Counted from the first letter of the stretch, positions 1 to 9,477 are shown. The stretch: DNA of 64,000 nt from JABWBD01 sp040768665 (GCA_040768665.1 JAXGMN010000040.1:62001-126000), one strand, 5' to 3'. Numbers and translations are program-made. The notes: generated from the sequence alone by a model not told the origin.

Positions 1-1641
1 CACGTGTTCAACTCGCGCAATCTCGATTTTCATGACGAGGTGATGCGGGCCACCGGCGGTCAAGGGGTGGATGTGGTGCTCAACAGTCTCAACGGCGAAT
101 TCATTCCGGCCAGCCTGGCCACTCTCCGACCCGGCGGCCGGTTCGTCGAGATCGGGCTCTTGGGCGTTTGGGATGCGCCGCGGGTTGCCGCCGAGTACCC
201 GACCGCTGTCTACCACACGCTCGACATCGACCGCGAGGAGGCTCTCCATCCAGGGTCGACCCGCCTGGTCTTGGAGCGGTTGACGGCTCGGCTCGAGGCC
301 GGCGAGTTGACGCCGCTTCCGCATCGGGTGTTTCCCCTTCATCGAATCACCGAGGCGCTGCGGTACTTGAACCACGCCCACCGCATCGGAAAGATCGTCG
401 TGGCGGTCGGCTCCGAAGGGTTGAGCGACTCGCGCGCCGCGGTCGAAATAGGCGGCGACGCAACGTACCTGATTACGGGAGGACTCGGCGGGCTCGGTTT
501 GCAGGTGGCCCGCTGGCTCGTCGAACAGGGCGCCGGGCACGTGGTTCTTACGAGCCGCCACGGCCCTGCAACGTCGGACCAGGCAGCGGCGCTCGAGCGG
601 CTCCGGCAGGCCGGGGGCGACGTTCGAGTGATTCCGGCGGATGTCTCCCGCCGCGAGGACGTCGAACGGTTGTTGACGGCGATCCGTTCGGAACTGCCGC
701 CGCTGGCGGGCGTGTTCCACGCGGCCGGTGCGCTCGACGACGGCATGCTCCGGTTGCAGAACTGGGACCGATTCAGCCGAGTCATGCGCCCCAAAGTGGC
801 CGGGGCCTGGCACTTGCACGAGCTCGCCGGAGATTTGGATTTATTTGTGCTCTTTTCGTCGGGTGTCGCGCTGGTCGGGGGTCACGGGCAGGGGAACTAC
901 GCGGCCGCAAACGCCTTTCTCGACGTGCTGGCACAGTATCGCCGGGCGGCGGGGCTGCCCGCGGTGAGCATTGCTTGGGGCCCTTGGACCGACGTTGGCA
1001 TGATGGCCCGCACCGACGATCGCGCCCGAGCCCGGATGGCCCAGGTGGGTGTGCAGACGATCGACACGGCGGATGGGTTGAGAATGCTGGCGAAAGTGAT
1101 TCAAGGCGAGCGGGCGCACGTGGCGCCCTTGCGAATCGACTGGCGGCAAATGGCGTCGGCCATTCCGCCCACCCCGTTCTGGGCCCGCCTTGCCCGTGCG
1201 CCGGCCCGTGCGGAGCCGCAAGCCTCGGCCTTCCTGGATCAGCTCCGCGCCGCGCCGGCCGGCGAACGGGCGGAGATGCTGGTCGGCTACCTGCGAACCG
1301 AAGTGGCTTCCGTGCTGGGATGGGATTCGGCCGGCCAGGTCGGACAGCGAGAGAAGCTCTTCGACCTGGGCATGGATTCGCTGACCTCCGTCGAATTGCG
1401 GCATCGGCTCGAGAAGAACCTTGCCTGCTCGCTTCCCCTAACCGTCGTTTTCGACTATCCGACGATCGAAGTCTTGGCCCAGTATGTCGCCGCCCGGATT
1501 GCGCCCGATCGCAGAAGAACCTCCGTTTACCGAACCGGAGGTGATCGCCACCGACGCCGACGTCGCGCGTCTGACGTCGATGTCGGACGGAAAATCGAGT
1601 TGCGTCTGGCCGATCGGCTCAAGGACCTGCTCGATGAGTGA
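1..1641 (+). CDS. Type I polyketide synthase, C-terminal part (ER-KR-ACP)
   Basis: The reading frame is open at the window edge, so only the last ~546 residues are seen. They begin inside an enoyl-reductase domain (GGQGVDVVLNSLNG), which reduces the enoyl-ACP chain. A ketoreductase follows from about residue 150, with a Rossmann motif (TGGLGGLG), an LDD motif in the loop (HAAGALDDGML) that marks B-type stereochemistry, and the catalytic Ser and Tyr (SSGVAL...GQGNYAAANAF). An acyl carrier domain from about residue 420 carries the phosphopantetheine serine in LGMDSL. There is no terminal thioesterase, so the chain must be passed on, most simply to the KS of the next gene about 200 bp downstream on the same strand. 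The upstream domains (KS, AT, DH) are presumably outside the window. Confidence 0.93.
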   Translation, partial: HVFNSRNLDFHDEVMRATGGQGVDVVLNSLNGEFIPASLATLRPGGRFVEIGLLGVWDAPRVAAEYPTAVYHTLDIDREEALHPGSTRLVLERLTARLEAGELTPLPHRVFPLHRITEALRYLNHAHRIGKIVVAVGSEGLSDSRAAVEIGGDATYLITGGLGGLGLQVARWLVEQGAGHVVLTSRHGPATSDQAAALERLRQAGGDVRVIPADVSRREDVERLLTAIRSELPPLAGVFHAAGALDDGMLRLQNWDRFSRVMRPKVAGAWHLHELAGDLDLFVLFSSGVALVGGHGQGNYAAANAFLDVLAQYRRAAGLPAVSIAWGPWTDVGMMARTDDRARARMAQVGVQTIDTADGLRMLAKVIQGERAHVAPLRIDWRQMASAIPPTPFWARLARAPARAEPQASAFLDQLRAAPAGERAEMLVGYLRTEVASVLGWDSAGQVGQREKLFDLGMDSLTSVELRHRLEKNLACSLPLTVVFDYPTIEVLAQYVAARIAPDRRRTSVYRTGGDRHRRRRRASDVDVGRKIELRLADRLKDLLDE

Positions 1642-1675
1642 TTTTCGCGCATGGTTCAAGAGCAGGTTGCAGCCA

Positions 1676-1781
1676 GTAGGTCCCGCTTGCCGAGCGGGAC
1701 CTGGGCGCCCAGTTGGCTTCATCACCCGCCGAGTGGGAAGCTTGGTTAGCCGCCAGGTCCCGCTCGGCAAGCGGGACCTAC
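1676..1781. repeat. REPIN-like double palindrome between the two PKS genes
   Basis: Two 29-bp units (1676-1704 and 1753-1781) are exact inverted copies separated by 48 bp. Each unit is itself a hairpin: AGGTCCCGCT, a 5-nt loop, AGCGGGACCT. This is the layout of REP doublets (REPINs). It occupies most of the gap between the PKS genes. It might also fold as an intercistronic stem-loop in the mRNA. No second copy was noticed in this window. Confidence 0.75.
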
Positions 1782-1840
1782 CTTGTGTTACCTGCCAACG
1801 TTGAGATTTGAATCATGCCGATTTTCGCGAGGGACGGGAT

Positions 1841-4800
1841 ATGTCGCGGGGCCCCAAGGGCTACGAACAACTGACGCCGTTGAAGCGGGCTTACCTTGCA
1901 TTGGAGAAAGCCCAGGACCGGATTGCCTCGTTGGAGCGGGCGAGGCACGAGCCGATCGCGATCGTGGGCATGGGGTGCCGGTTTCCCGGCGGCGTCAACA
2001 GCCCGGACGACTACTGGCGACTGCTCGCCGAAGGTCGCGACGCCGTGATCGAGGTGCCGTCCGGCCGCTGGGATATGGACGCATATTTCGACCCCGATCC
2101 GGATGCCCCCGGCAAGATCTGTTCGCGATTCGGGGGCTTCATTGACGGAGTCGATCTGTTCGACGCGCCCTTTTTCGGCATCTCGCCGCGCGAGGCCGAA
2201 AGCCTCGATCCGCAGCAGCGTCTGCTCCTGGAAGTGGCCCAGGAAACGTTCGAAGATGCCGGCATCGGCGGCGATGACCTCCTGAACAGTCCGACGGGTG
2301 TGTTCGTCGGTCTGGCCAGCGGCGATTACTACGGCCTGTTGACGGGGCATTGCCGGGAGCGGATCGACGCGTACATGGGCACGGGCACGTCGCCCAACTC
2401 GGCGGCGGGCAGGGTTTCGTACGTGTTTGGGTTGCGCGGCCCGTGCCTGGCGATCGACACGGCCTGTTCCTCCTCGCTGGTGGCGATCCATCTGGCCGCC
2501 CAGGCCCTGCGCAACGGCGAGTGCGACATGGCCTTGGCCGGCGGCGTCAACCTGATGCTCACGCCCGATCTGAGCATCACGTTTTCCAAGGCGCACATGC
2601 TTTGTCCCGACGGCCGTTGCAAGACTTTTGACGCGGCCGCCAACGGGTATGTCCGCGGCGAGGGCGTGGCACTCGTGCTGCTCAAACGGCTTTCCGACGC
2701 GACGGCCTGCGGTGACCGCATCTGGGCGGTTATCCGCGGCTCCGCGGTGAACCACGCCGGAGCCAGCGGCGGTCTGACCGTGCCCAACGGTCCGGCACAA
2801 CAAGAAGTCGTCCGCCGCGCCTTGACACAGGCGAGGCTTCAGCCCCGCGAAATCGACTACATCGAGGCGCACGGAACAGGAACCAGCCTCGGCGACCCGA
2901 TCGAGGTTGGTGCCCTGGCCGCCGTGTTCGCCGACCGGTCGACGCCGCTCTGGATCGGATCGGTAAAAACCAACTTTGGGCATTTGGAGGCGGCCGCGGG
3001 GATTGCCGGGTTGATGAAGGTCGTTCTGGCCCTTCGACACAGCGAGATCCCCCCGCACCTGCACTTCACGAAGCCAAGTCCCGGAATCCCGTGGCAAAGC
3101 CTTCCGATGCGCGTTCCCATGCGCCGCGAGTCGTGGCCGGCCGGCCCGCGGCGCCGTGTCGCGGGAGTCAGCTCATTTGGCGTCAGCGGCATCAATGCCC
3201 ACGTGGTCGTCGAAGAATCGCCGCAGCAGCCACCGCAGCCCGTCCCGGACCGGTCCTGCTACCTGCTCCCCCTGTCGGCGAAGCATCCGGAGGCCTTGCG
3301 CCAGTTGGCGATTCGCCTGGGCCGACATTGGCTCCAGGACCCGGATCTCCGCCTGGCCGACGTTTGCTTCACGGCCGCCGTTGGTCGCAACCATTTCGAC
3401 CACCGCTTGGCAATCGTCGCGCGGGCCGTCGACGAAGTCCGGGATTGCCTGGTGAGTTTCGGCGAGGGGGAAGTACGTGAGCCGGTTCACGTCGGTCCAT
3501 CGGAGCCCGGAGAGTGCAAGGTGGCTTTCCTCTTCGCGGGCGACGACGCATCGAACCGTGCTGCGGAGTCGCGGCTTTACGGCATGGAACCGGTGTTCCG
3601 CGCGGCCGTCGACGACTGCGCCGAGATACTCGGGCCGTACCTCGATCGCCCTCTGGCAAGCATTTTCACCGACCAAGGGCGTTCAACGCGATCAGCCGAT
3701 TCGCCCATTGAGAAGAAAACCGCTCTTTTTGCCCTGCAGTATGGCGCCGCGCAGCTATGGCAATCCTGGGGCATCCGTCCTGCAGCCCTGTTCGGTCAGG
3801 GCGTCGGCGAGTACGTCGCTGCTTGTCAGGCGGGGGTCTTCTCCCTTGAGGACGGACTCAAGCTCCTCGTCAGCCATGGCCGCCAGGCGGCCGAGGTCGT
3901 CTTCTCCCCACCGCAACGCAAGCTGGTTGCCTCCTCGACGGGCGAGTTTGCCGAAGCTTCGGTGTGCCGGCCGGATTATTGGTGCGAACCGGGGCGTGCT
4001 GCGGCGGACATCTCTCGGGTCAAACACACGCTTGCTTCCGCGGGGGCGAACGTCTTTCTGGAGATCGGACCATCTGGATCGCTCCTGAACGACATGCGCG
4101 ACTGCCGCGACGCGATACCGCGTGAAAGCGCGGCACGGTGGTTGTCCGGCTTGTCGACGGACAGCGACGCGTGGCGGGAACTCCTGGTCAGCCTGGCTGA
4201 ATTGTACGTGGCAGGAGCTGCGATCGACTGGCGATCGGTCGCGGTGCCGTGGGCAGCCCGCAAAGTTTCGCTGCCCGCGTATCCCTTTCAGCGGCGGCGT
4301 TCTTGGGCCCGGACGCCGGAGTCGTCCGCTTCCCCAGTCCTGTCTCCGGCGGAGATCGTCCATCCGCTCTTGGGCCGAAGGGTGGCGCTGGCAGCGGCTG
4401 GTGATCGGGTGCAGTTTGAAAGCCGGCTCAGCGGTCGCCGTCCGGAGTACCTGCGTCAGCATCGTCTTGCCGACCTGGCCGTTCTGCCGGCGTCGGGTTT
4501 CTTCGAGATGGCTTTGGCTGCCGCGGGCGAGGTTGAACCTCACAAGAGACTCCTCGTGGAAGACCTCGCGCTGCACCAGGCGATGCCCTTCGCCGAGGGA
4601 ACGGCTCGCGACGTCCAGGCCGTCGTCCGACCGGGAGACTCCCAGTATCGAATCGAGTTCTACAGCCGGCCCGGCCGCCCCGAGGGCGCGGCGAGCTTGC
4701 CTTGGACGCTCCACGCAAGCGGGCGGCTTGTCGAGGCACGCGAAGTTGAACTTCCAAGCGAGGTCGACCTCGACGAGTTAAAGCGACTCTGCAGCCACGA

Positions 4801-6265
4801 GATGTCGTTGGAAGGTTTTTATGCGAGGATCGGTCGGCAAGGAATTCAATACGGGCCGGAGTTTCAAGGCATGAAACGGCTCTGGCACGGCGATCGCGAA
4901 GTGCTGGGGCTGGTCGAGTTGCCGCGCGAAGCGGTGCCGAACACGGAGGGCTACCTGGCTTATCCGCCGTTGTTGGACGCGTGCCTTCAGGTAACCGCCG
5001 GTTTGCTCAACTCGCGGCTCGGCGATGCCCCGCAGGCCTCCTTCACCTTCGTGCCGGTGGGGGTGAAAAAAATCGGTCTCGATGGTTCGCTTCCGCCGTC
5101 GCTGTGGAGTCATGCCCGGCTGCGGCCGCAGGAGGGGCTCGATCGCGCGGCGCGCTACGAAATTGATATCGACCTCTTGGATCTCGAAGGTCGGTTCTTG
5201 GCGCGTCTTGAAGGCCTCCAGGTTCAGCGAGTGGAACTTGATGCCCTCGCCCGCGACGTTGCCCGACAGCAAGACATCGCAGCGACCGGCGCCACGGGGC
5301 ACCTTCTGGACGAGATCAGCCTGCTTCCCGCGGAAATCCGACGCGAGCACGTCGTCCGGTTTCTTGAAGACTCGGTGGTCCAAATCCTCAAGCTTCCCGC
5401 GGACGAGCGGCCCTCGCACCATCGCAGCCTCTTTGAGATGGGCGTCGACTCCTTGTTGTCGGTGGAATTGCTCTACCGGATCAATGGGGCCCTGCGATCC
5501 AACCTGTCCATGCAGACCCTGCTCGACGGACCGGCAATCGAACCGCTTGCGGAGGCGATCGAAAGGGAATTGGACGCCCACCGCTCGGCAGCCGTCGCGA
5601 TCGATCCGAATGCGGATCCCGGGGCAGAGCCTCCGATAGCTACCCGTGAAGTCGTGCGTTCGGCTGCCGGCGCTTCCATGCGGCTTCTCGGCTTTTTGAC
5701 GCCGGGGCTCGATCCCGCGGTTTACACACAGTGGTCCGAGGCACTTCGGCCGGACGTGGAGTTTCACGTGATTCCGTGGACGGCATCTGATGAGGAACCG
5801 GGCGCAATGCCACCGGAAGACCGGCCTTTGCAGGTCGGCCGTTTGGCCGATGAAGTTCTCGACCTGCTGGACCGGCCATTCGCAATGATCGGGTGCGGCG
5901 AGGCCGGGCTGCTCACCTTCGAAGTCGCGCATACCATCCGGGAGCGATTTGGCCTCTCGCCGAGTCACCTTTTCATTGCAGAGTCGTGGCCGCCGGACAC
6001 GTTCGCATTGGCGGCCGGCGAGGAGACGGCCGGACGTTCCACGCCTGCCTCCCCTGCGCGCCGGCCTTTGGATTGCCCGCTGACCGTCTTCGCCTCAACG
6101 GGAAGTGAGCAACCGGGCCGGGAATCCATGATGGATTGGCACCGATGGACCGTGGCGAGCTTTCACCTCCAACCATTGCAGGGCACGCTCGCTTCCCACC
6201 TGGAGTCGCCGGCGTTCCTATTGCAGGTCGTCCGTCAGGATCTCGCGCAGGCGCTGCCTCGGTGA
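1841..6265 (+). CDS. Type I polyketide synthase KS-AT(inactive)-DH-ACP-TE(inactive)
   Basis: A 1474-residue PKS. ATG 1841 is preferred over TTG 1808 because GAGGGA lies just upstream. A short helical docking segment (~1-35) leads into a KS with all three catalytic positions: Cys in DTACSSS (codon 2465-2467), His in EAHGTGTSLGDP and His in NFGHLEAAAG. The AT-like region (about 3520-4100) reads GQGVG where active ATs have GHSxG, and it lacks the subdomain with the second catalytic His. A DH domain follows (HRLADLAVLP; the usual HxxxGxxxxP has Asp for Gly). The ACP has its serine in MGVDSL. A C-terminal alpha/beta-hydrolase fold reads IGCGEAG where neighbours have FGHSMGA. Acyl loading and release must therefore occur in trans. 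KS, DH and ACP identity is secure; inactivity of AT and TE is read from missing residues. Confidence 0.93.
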   Translation: MSRGPKGYEQLTPLKRAYLALEKAQDRIASLERARHEPIAIVGMGCRFPGGVNSPDDYWRLLAEGRDAVIEVPSGRWDMDAYFDPDPDAPGKICSRFGGFIDGVDLFDAPFFGISPREAESLDPQQRLLLEVAQETFEDAGIGGDDLLNSPTGVFVGLASGDYYGLLTGHCRERIDAYMGTGTSPNSAAGRVSYVFGLRGPCLAIDTACSSSLVAIHLAAQALRNGECDMALAGGVNLMLTPDLSITFSKAHMLCPDGRCKTFDAAANGYVRGEGVALVLLKRLSDATACGDRIWAVIRGSAVNHAGASGGLTVPNGPAQQEVVRRALTQARLQPREIDYIEAHGTGTSLGDPIEVGALAAVFADRSTPLWIGSVKTNFGHLEAAAGIAGLMKVVLALRHSEIPPHLHFTKPSPGIPWQSLPMRVPMRRESWPAGPRRRVAGVSSFGVSGINAHVVVEESPQQPPQPVPDRSCYLLPLSAKHPEALRQLAIRLGRHWLQDPDLRLADVCFTAAVGRNHFDHRLAIVARAVDEVRDCLVSFGEGEVREPVHVGPSEPGECKVAFLFAGDDASNRAAESRLYGMEPVFRAAVDDCAEILGPYLDRPLASIFTDQGRSTRSADSPIEKKTALFALQYGAAQLWQSWGIRPAALFGQGVGEYVAACQAGVFSLEDGLKLLVSHGRQAAEVVFSPPQRKLVASSTGEFAEASVCRPDYWCEPGRAAADISRVKHTLASAGANVFLEIGPSGSLLNDMRDCRDAIPRESAARWLSGLSTDSDAWRELLVSLAELYVAGAAIDWRSVAVPWAARKVSLPAYPFQRRRSWARTPESSASPVLSPAEIVHPLLGRRVALAAAGDRVQFESRLSGRRPEYLRQHRLADLAVLPASGFFEMALAAAGEVEPHKRLLVEDLALHQAMPFAEGTARDVQAVVRPGDSQYRIEFYSRPGRPEGAASLPWTLHASGRLVEAREVELPSEVDLDELKRLCSHEMSLEGFYARIGRQGIQYGPEFQGMKRLWHGDREVLGLVELPREAVPNTEGYLAYPPLLDACLQVTAGLLNSRLGDAPQASFTFVPVGVKKIGLDGSLPPSLWSHARLRPQEGLDRAARYEIDIDLLDLEGRFLARLEGLQVQRVELDALARDVARQQDIAATGATGHLLDEISLLPAEIRREHVVRFLEDSVVQILKLPADERPSHHRSLFEMGVDSLLSVELLYRINGALRSNLSMQTLLDGPAIEPLAEAIERELDAHRSAAVAIDPNADPGAEPPIATREVVRSAAGASMRLLGFLTPGLDPAVYTQWSEALRPDVEFHVIPWTASDEEPGAMPPEDRPLQVGRLADEVLDLLDRPFAMIGCGEAGLLTFEVAHTIRERFGLSPSHLFIAESWPPDTFALAAGEETAGRSTPASPARRPLDCPLTVFASTGSEQPGRESMMDWHRWTVASFHLQPLQGTLASHLESPAFLLQVVRQDLAQALPR

Positions 6266-6286
6266 TCGCCTTCTCGCGATCCCGAT

Positions 6287-7057
6287 TCAGCCCAGAGCGA
6301 AGACCGATTGCATCTGCCGGGTCACGCGTCGCACGACCTCTTCGGTCTGAGTGGTGACGAAGAAATGGTCGCCCGGCAGCACGTGGAGCTGGAAGGATCC
6401 GCGAGTTTGAAGCCGCCAGCCCTCCAGGTGCTCTCGGCCGATGCGATCCTCGGTGCCGCCGAACGCCGAGATGCCGCAATCCAGCGGGGGGGCGGGCTCG
6501 TGCGTGTAGGAGTGGACCAGTTCCAAATCGGCGCGAATCGCAGGCAGGAAGATCGTACACATTTCCGGGTCGCGAGCAATCACTTCCGGCACCCCTCCGT
6601 AGCGACGCTGGAGTTCGGCAACGAATTCCTCGTCAGGCAGGTCGGGTATCGGTGCCATCGGCTCGGGCAGTTGCGGCGCCTGGCGGCCGGAGACGAACAG
6701 GTGTCCCGGCGAGGGCAAGCCGGCACGAGCCATCCCGCCGGCCAGTTCGAATGCGAGGAGCGCCCCCATGCTGTGGCCGAAAAAGGCAAATGGCCGATTG
6801 CAGCGTGGCAGCAGGTCTCGCATCAGCAAGTCCACGAGTGGCGAAACCCGGCGCAGCGCAGGCTCCCTTAGCCGGTCTTCCCGGCCTGGATACTGGACGG
6901 CAATCACCTCGACTTCGTCCGGCAGACGCTTCGACCACCAGTAAAAGGCCGATGCGCCGACTCCGGCCCAGGGAAAGCAGAACAGCAGCACCTGCGCATC
7001 GGGGCGGGGTGTGAAATACTTCAACGATCGGTTGGCGATCGGCGCGGACATGATCAT
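6287..7057 (-). CDS. Type II thioesterase (alpha/beta hydrolase)
   Basis: A 256-residue stand-alone thioesterase of the kind that accompanies PKS and NRPS systems. The nucleophile elbow is intact (FGHSMGALLAFELA) and a C-terminal GDHFF supplies the catalytic His; the opening LLFCFPWAGVGASAF is the usual oxyanion-side signature. It starts directly after the TGA of the darB-like gene (TGAATG), so it is the last gene of a darA-darB-TE operon. It ends convergently only 21 bp from the PKS stop. Since the PKS carries a TE-like domain without catalytic residues, this enzyme is the obvious candidate for chain release or for proofreading misprimed carrier proteins. Confidence 0.9.
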   Translation of the reverse strand: MIMSAPIANRSLKYFTPRPDAQVLLFCFPWAGVGASAFYWWSKRLPDEVEVIAVQYPGREDRLREPALRRVSPLVDLLMRDLLPRCNRPFAFFGHSMGALLAFELAGGMARAGLPSPGHLFVSGRQAPQLPEPMAPIPDLPDEEFVAELQRRYGGVPEVIARDPEMCTIFLPAIRADLELVHSYTHEPAPPLDCGISAFGGTEDRIGREHLEGWRLQTRGSFQLHVLPGDHFFVTTQTEEVVRRVTRQMQSVFALG

Positions 7058-8197
7058 TCATTCGACGGTCAAGTGCAGGCAGGCGTAGGTGAATCGGGCA
7101 CTCTCGGGTACGGCGCAGAGGATCGTATCGCCCGGCTGCAGCTTGCCCGACTTGTACAACTCGTCAAGCAGGATAAAGATCGACGCAGCGCCCGTGTTCC
7201 CTTTGTACTTGAGGTTCATGAACCACTTCTCGGGCGGCATGTCGAATCCTGCTCTTGACATCTCCTCGCAGAGTGGCTGCTGAAAAAACATCGACGAGAT
7301 GTGCGGAACCAGCCACCGCACGTTTTCTGCCTTCAAGCCGTGGCGCCGCAGCACATCCGCGAAGAATCGGCCGGCAGTGGGCACGATGTTCTCGCTGAGG
7401 AGGTTCACATCCTGGCAGAGGTTGAAGTAGCCCTTGTGAAACGCCGCAACCGCGTTTTCTTCGGCGAGCCGCCAACTCGAGAGCGAACCATCCGGACCTT
7501 TCATTGCGCCCGAATACATGCACGCGCCCAGTTCGTTGGCATAAGACCGCAACTCCAGCCAGTCGATTCGCAGCGAAGTCCGCCCGGGTCTGGGATGGTT
7601 TTCGATCAGCATGGCCCCGGCTCCGTCGGAGAGCATGAAACGCAGGAACTCGCGGCTGAACGCAAGATAGGGATTCTCTCGCAGGGGCTGTTCGTCGGAG
7701 AGATCGAATTGCGAGGCCCGCAGCGCGGGAGAAACGAGCTCCGAGCCGGTTACCACGACCGACTGGTTCATGCCGGCCAGCACGCCCGCATAAGCATATT
7801 TCAGTGCCGCCATGCCCGAGCAGCAGACGCCGGCCGTGGAGGCGATTTCCATGGTCGGCCCGCCCAGCAGACCGTGCACCATGGCCGCGTGGCTGGGGAT
7901 GGCCTGATCGGGCGAGGACGTTCCACAGGCCAACAGGTCGATTTCGTCCAGGCCGACGTCGGTTGCACCGACTAATGAGCGGATTGCCTCGACCGTGAGC
8001 TCCGCGTTCGAATGCGTCGGCTTGCCCGACGCCGGGTCGATGGCGTAGTATCGCCACTTGATGCCGTTGCGATCGAGAATCACGTCGCGCATCGGCGAAG
8101 TCCGCTGGCCGATCCTGCCCAGGACCGATTCGATCTGCTGGTTGTGCACCGGCCTGTTCGGCAGGCAGACTCCGAATCCGTTGATATACGCGGTCAC
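7058..8197 (-). CDS. darB: DarB-like beta-ketoacyl-ACP synthase III (dialkylresorcinol condensing enzyme)
   Basis: A 379-residue thiolase-fold enzyme of the FabH/KAS III type. Stretches such as NGIKWRYYAIDP, CGTSSPDQAIPSHAAMVHGL and GVCCSGMAALKYAY (active-site Cys) recall the DarB group from flexirubin and dialkylresorcinol clusters rather than housekeeping FabH. Further matches are LVPHISSMFF (His) and MNLKYKGNTGAAS (Asn). In characterised systems DarB condenses a beta-ketoacyl thioester with an enoyl-acyl thioester to a cyclohexanedione. It starts at a GTG directly after the TAA of the darA-like gene, with GGAGG inside the end of that gene, and is followed without a gap by the thioesterase. 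The family call rests on remembered similarity, not on a search. Confidence 0.82.
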   Translation of the reverse strand: MTAYINGFGVCLPNRPVHNQQIESVLGRIGQRTSPMRDVILDRNGIKWRYYAIDPASGKPTHSNAELTVEAIRSLVGATDVGLDEIDLLACGTSSPDQAIPSHAAMVHGLLGGPTMEIASTAGVCCSGMAALKYAYAGVLAGMNQSVVVTGSELVSPALRASQFDLSDEQPLRENPYLAFSREFLRFMLSDGAGAMLIENHPRPGRTSLRIDWLELRSYANELGACMYSGAMKGPDGSLSSWRLAEENAVAAFHKGYFNLCQDVNLLSENIVPTAGRFFADVLRRHGLKAENVRWLVPHISSMFFQQPLCEEMSRAGFDMPPEKWFMNLKYKGNTGAASIFILLDELYKSGKLQPGDTILCAVPESARFTYACLHLTVE

Positions 8198-9115
8198 TTA
8201 AGCCTCCGTAGGCTGCTTGAGTTCGGCAATGTAGGCCGTCATTCTTCCACGCACGAACGGGTAAACGACGGGGAGCGTTACGATCGTCAAGGGGATTCCC
8301 ACGACAATCATCAGGAGCAGGAAGTGGATGAACAGGAAGATTCCCACGTGGCGCAACGGCCGGTCCGGCCTTCCGAAGCGCCGAATCACGCGAGCCCAGA
8401 AGGGGAACACCCGGGCGGCTACATATTCGGCGATTACGTAACGGCCGTTGACCTTCGCGGCATCCAGACCACGCAGCAGGGACTGCGCGTGGGGGCTGTC
8501 CAGCGCGCCCGATTGCCGCGCGATTGCTTCGCCCAGCAATCGCAATCGTTGGAGCTGACGATCGTCGATGCCGGGGGACGGCATCACGCCCCACAGGCGG
8601 TTCCGTTTCCCGGTCAATAGCGATCGAAACGTGGTGATGAAGGTCGCCCATACCGGCCCCTGGTGCGTCGCCACGATGTTATCGATGTGGACGGCGCCTG
8701 CCTCCGCCAGCAACCCTTTCATCTTCAAGTAAGCCTGGTTCCACATGTTCCGGCACACGGTGAGCGTCAGCGTCTTGCGGCCGCGGAATACACGGGCGTG
8801 CTCCGTCCGAAAAAACGATTGGACCGGCGGCGCCGGGGAGAGAAACCACACGGGATACGCCAGCACGATCAAGTCGAAAGGATCCTCCGGGGAAAAGGCG
8901 GGCGGCGCGATCTCCGGAGAATCCCCCACTACGCACTCCGGCATCTCATTGAAGAACCGATGAACGTTCCGCCAGGGGAACGGGTACTCGACACGCGGAA
9001 CAATCGGCGACCAGGTCAAATCCACGCCCTCCGCGCGCAACGGCTCCATCAAAGCTTCGACGGCCCTTCTCACCTCACCGCTCTGGGAGTAATAAACAAC
9101 GAGAACTCGCTTCAT
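8198..9115 (-). CDS. darA: DarA-like flavodoxin-fold aromatase
   Basis: A 305-residue protein with an N-terminal flavodoxin-like fold (MKRVLVVYYSQSGEV, phosphate-binding loop) and the markers PFPWRNVHRFFNEMPE, YPVWFLSPAPPVQSFF and VCRNMWNQAY that I associate with DarA of dialkylresorcinol pathways. The C-terminal ~50 residues form two hydrophobic segments (HVGIFLFIHFLLLMIVVGI, then VTLPVVYPFV), so the enzyme is probably membrane-tethered. In known systems DarA aromatises the cyclohexanedione made by DarB to the resorcinol. Start 9115 is chosen over more upstream codons because it puts the nucleotide-binding loop at residue ~10. It is the first gene of the darA-darB-thioesterase operon. Confidence 0.8.
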   Translation of the reverse strand: MKRVLVVYYSQSGEVRRAVEALMEPLRAEGVDLTWSPIVPRVEYPFPWRNVHRFFNEMPECVVGDSPEIAPPAFSPEDPFDLIVLAYPVWFLSPAPPVQSFFRTEHARVFRGRKTLTLTVCRNMWNQAYLKMKGLLAEAGAVHIDNIVATHQGPVWATFITTFRSLLTGKRNRLWGVMPSPGIDDRQLQRLRLLGEAIARQSGALDSPHAQSLLRGLDAAKVNGRYVIAEYVAARVFPFWARVIRRFGRPDRPLRHVGIFLFIHFLLLMIVVGIPLTIVTLPVVYPFVRGRMTAYIAELKQPTEA

Positions 9116-9414
9116 TGAGATGAATTCATGGTGCAACGACGTAGGCGGCCGGACTGGTTCGTCTGCCAAATCAGACGGCTCGCCGACGTCGCGTGCCGCT
9201 CTATTCAGTTTAAACCCATCTCGTCAATCTTGAACCCCAAATGATGCGACGCCGATCCCATTATGGAAGGGCAAACCGCCACCAGGGCTTGACGCCGCTC
9301 CGCGGACAGCGAAGAACAAGAGCGGAAATCCGTGAGCCGGTGGCATGTCGGCGCGTTCATCTGCCCGTGTCTCTCTTGCCGATCTGGCAACCATCTGGGA
9401 GACTTAGAAGCCCT

Positions 9415-9455
9415 GACAAAACGGGGACTGGCTCCGAGCCAAACACTCGCCTGTC
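9415..9455. repeat. Half copy of dispersed repeat family B
   Basis: Carries the family-B left end (AAAACGGGGACTGGCTCCGA) found also near 10868, 53808 and 56270, but the opposite arm (CCTGTCCCCG) is not seen here. It lies in the 362-bp divergent gap between the darA-like gene and the flavodoxin-like gene, just ahead of the latter's start. Confidence 0.6.
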
Positions 9456-9477
9456 GCAACTGGGTTTTCGATTTCCT

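Noticed and set aside
9241..9477. Longer N-terminus for the flavodoxin-like protein
   Set aside because: The extra 79 codons are family-B repeat sequence and would bury the canonical MKIVVLNGSPKE start.
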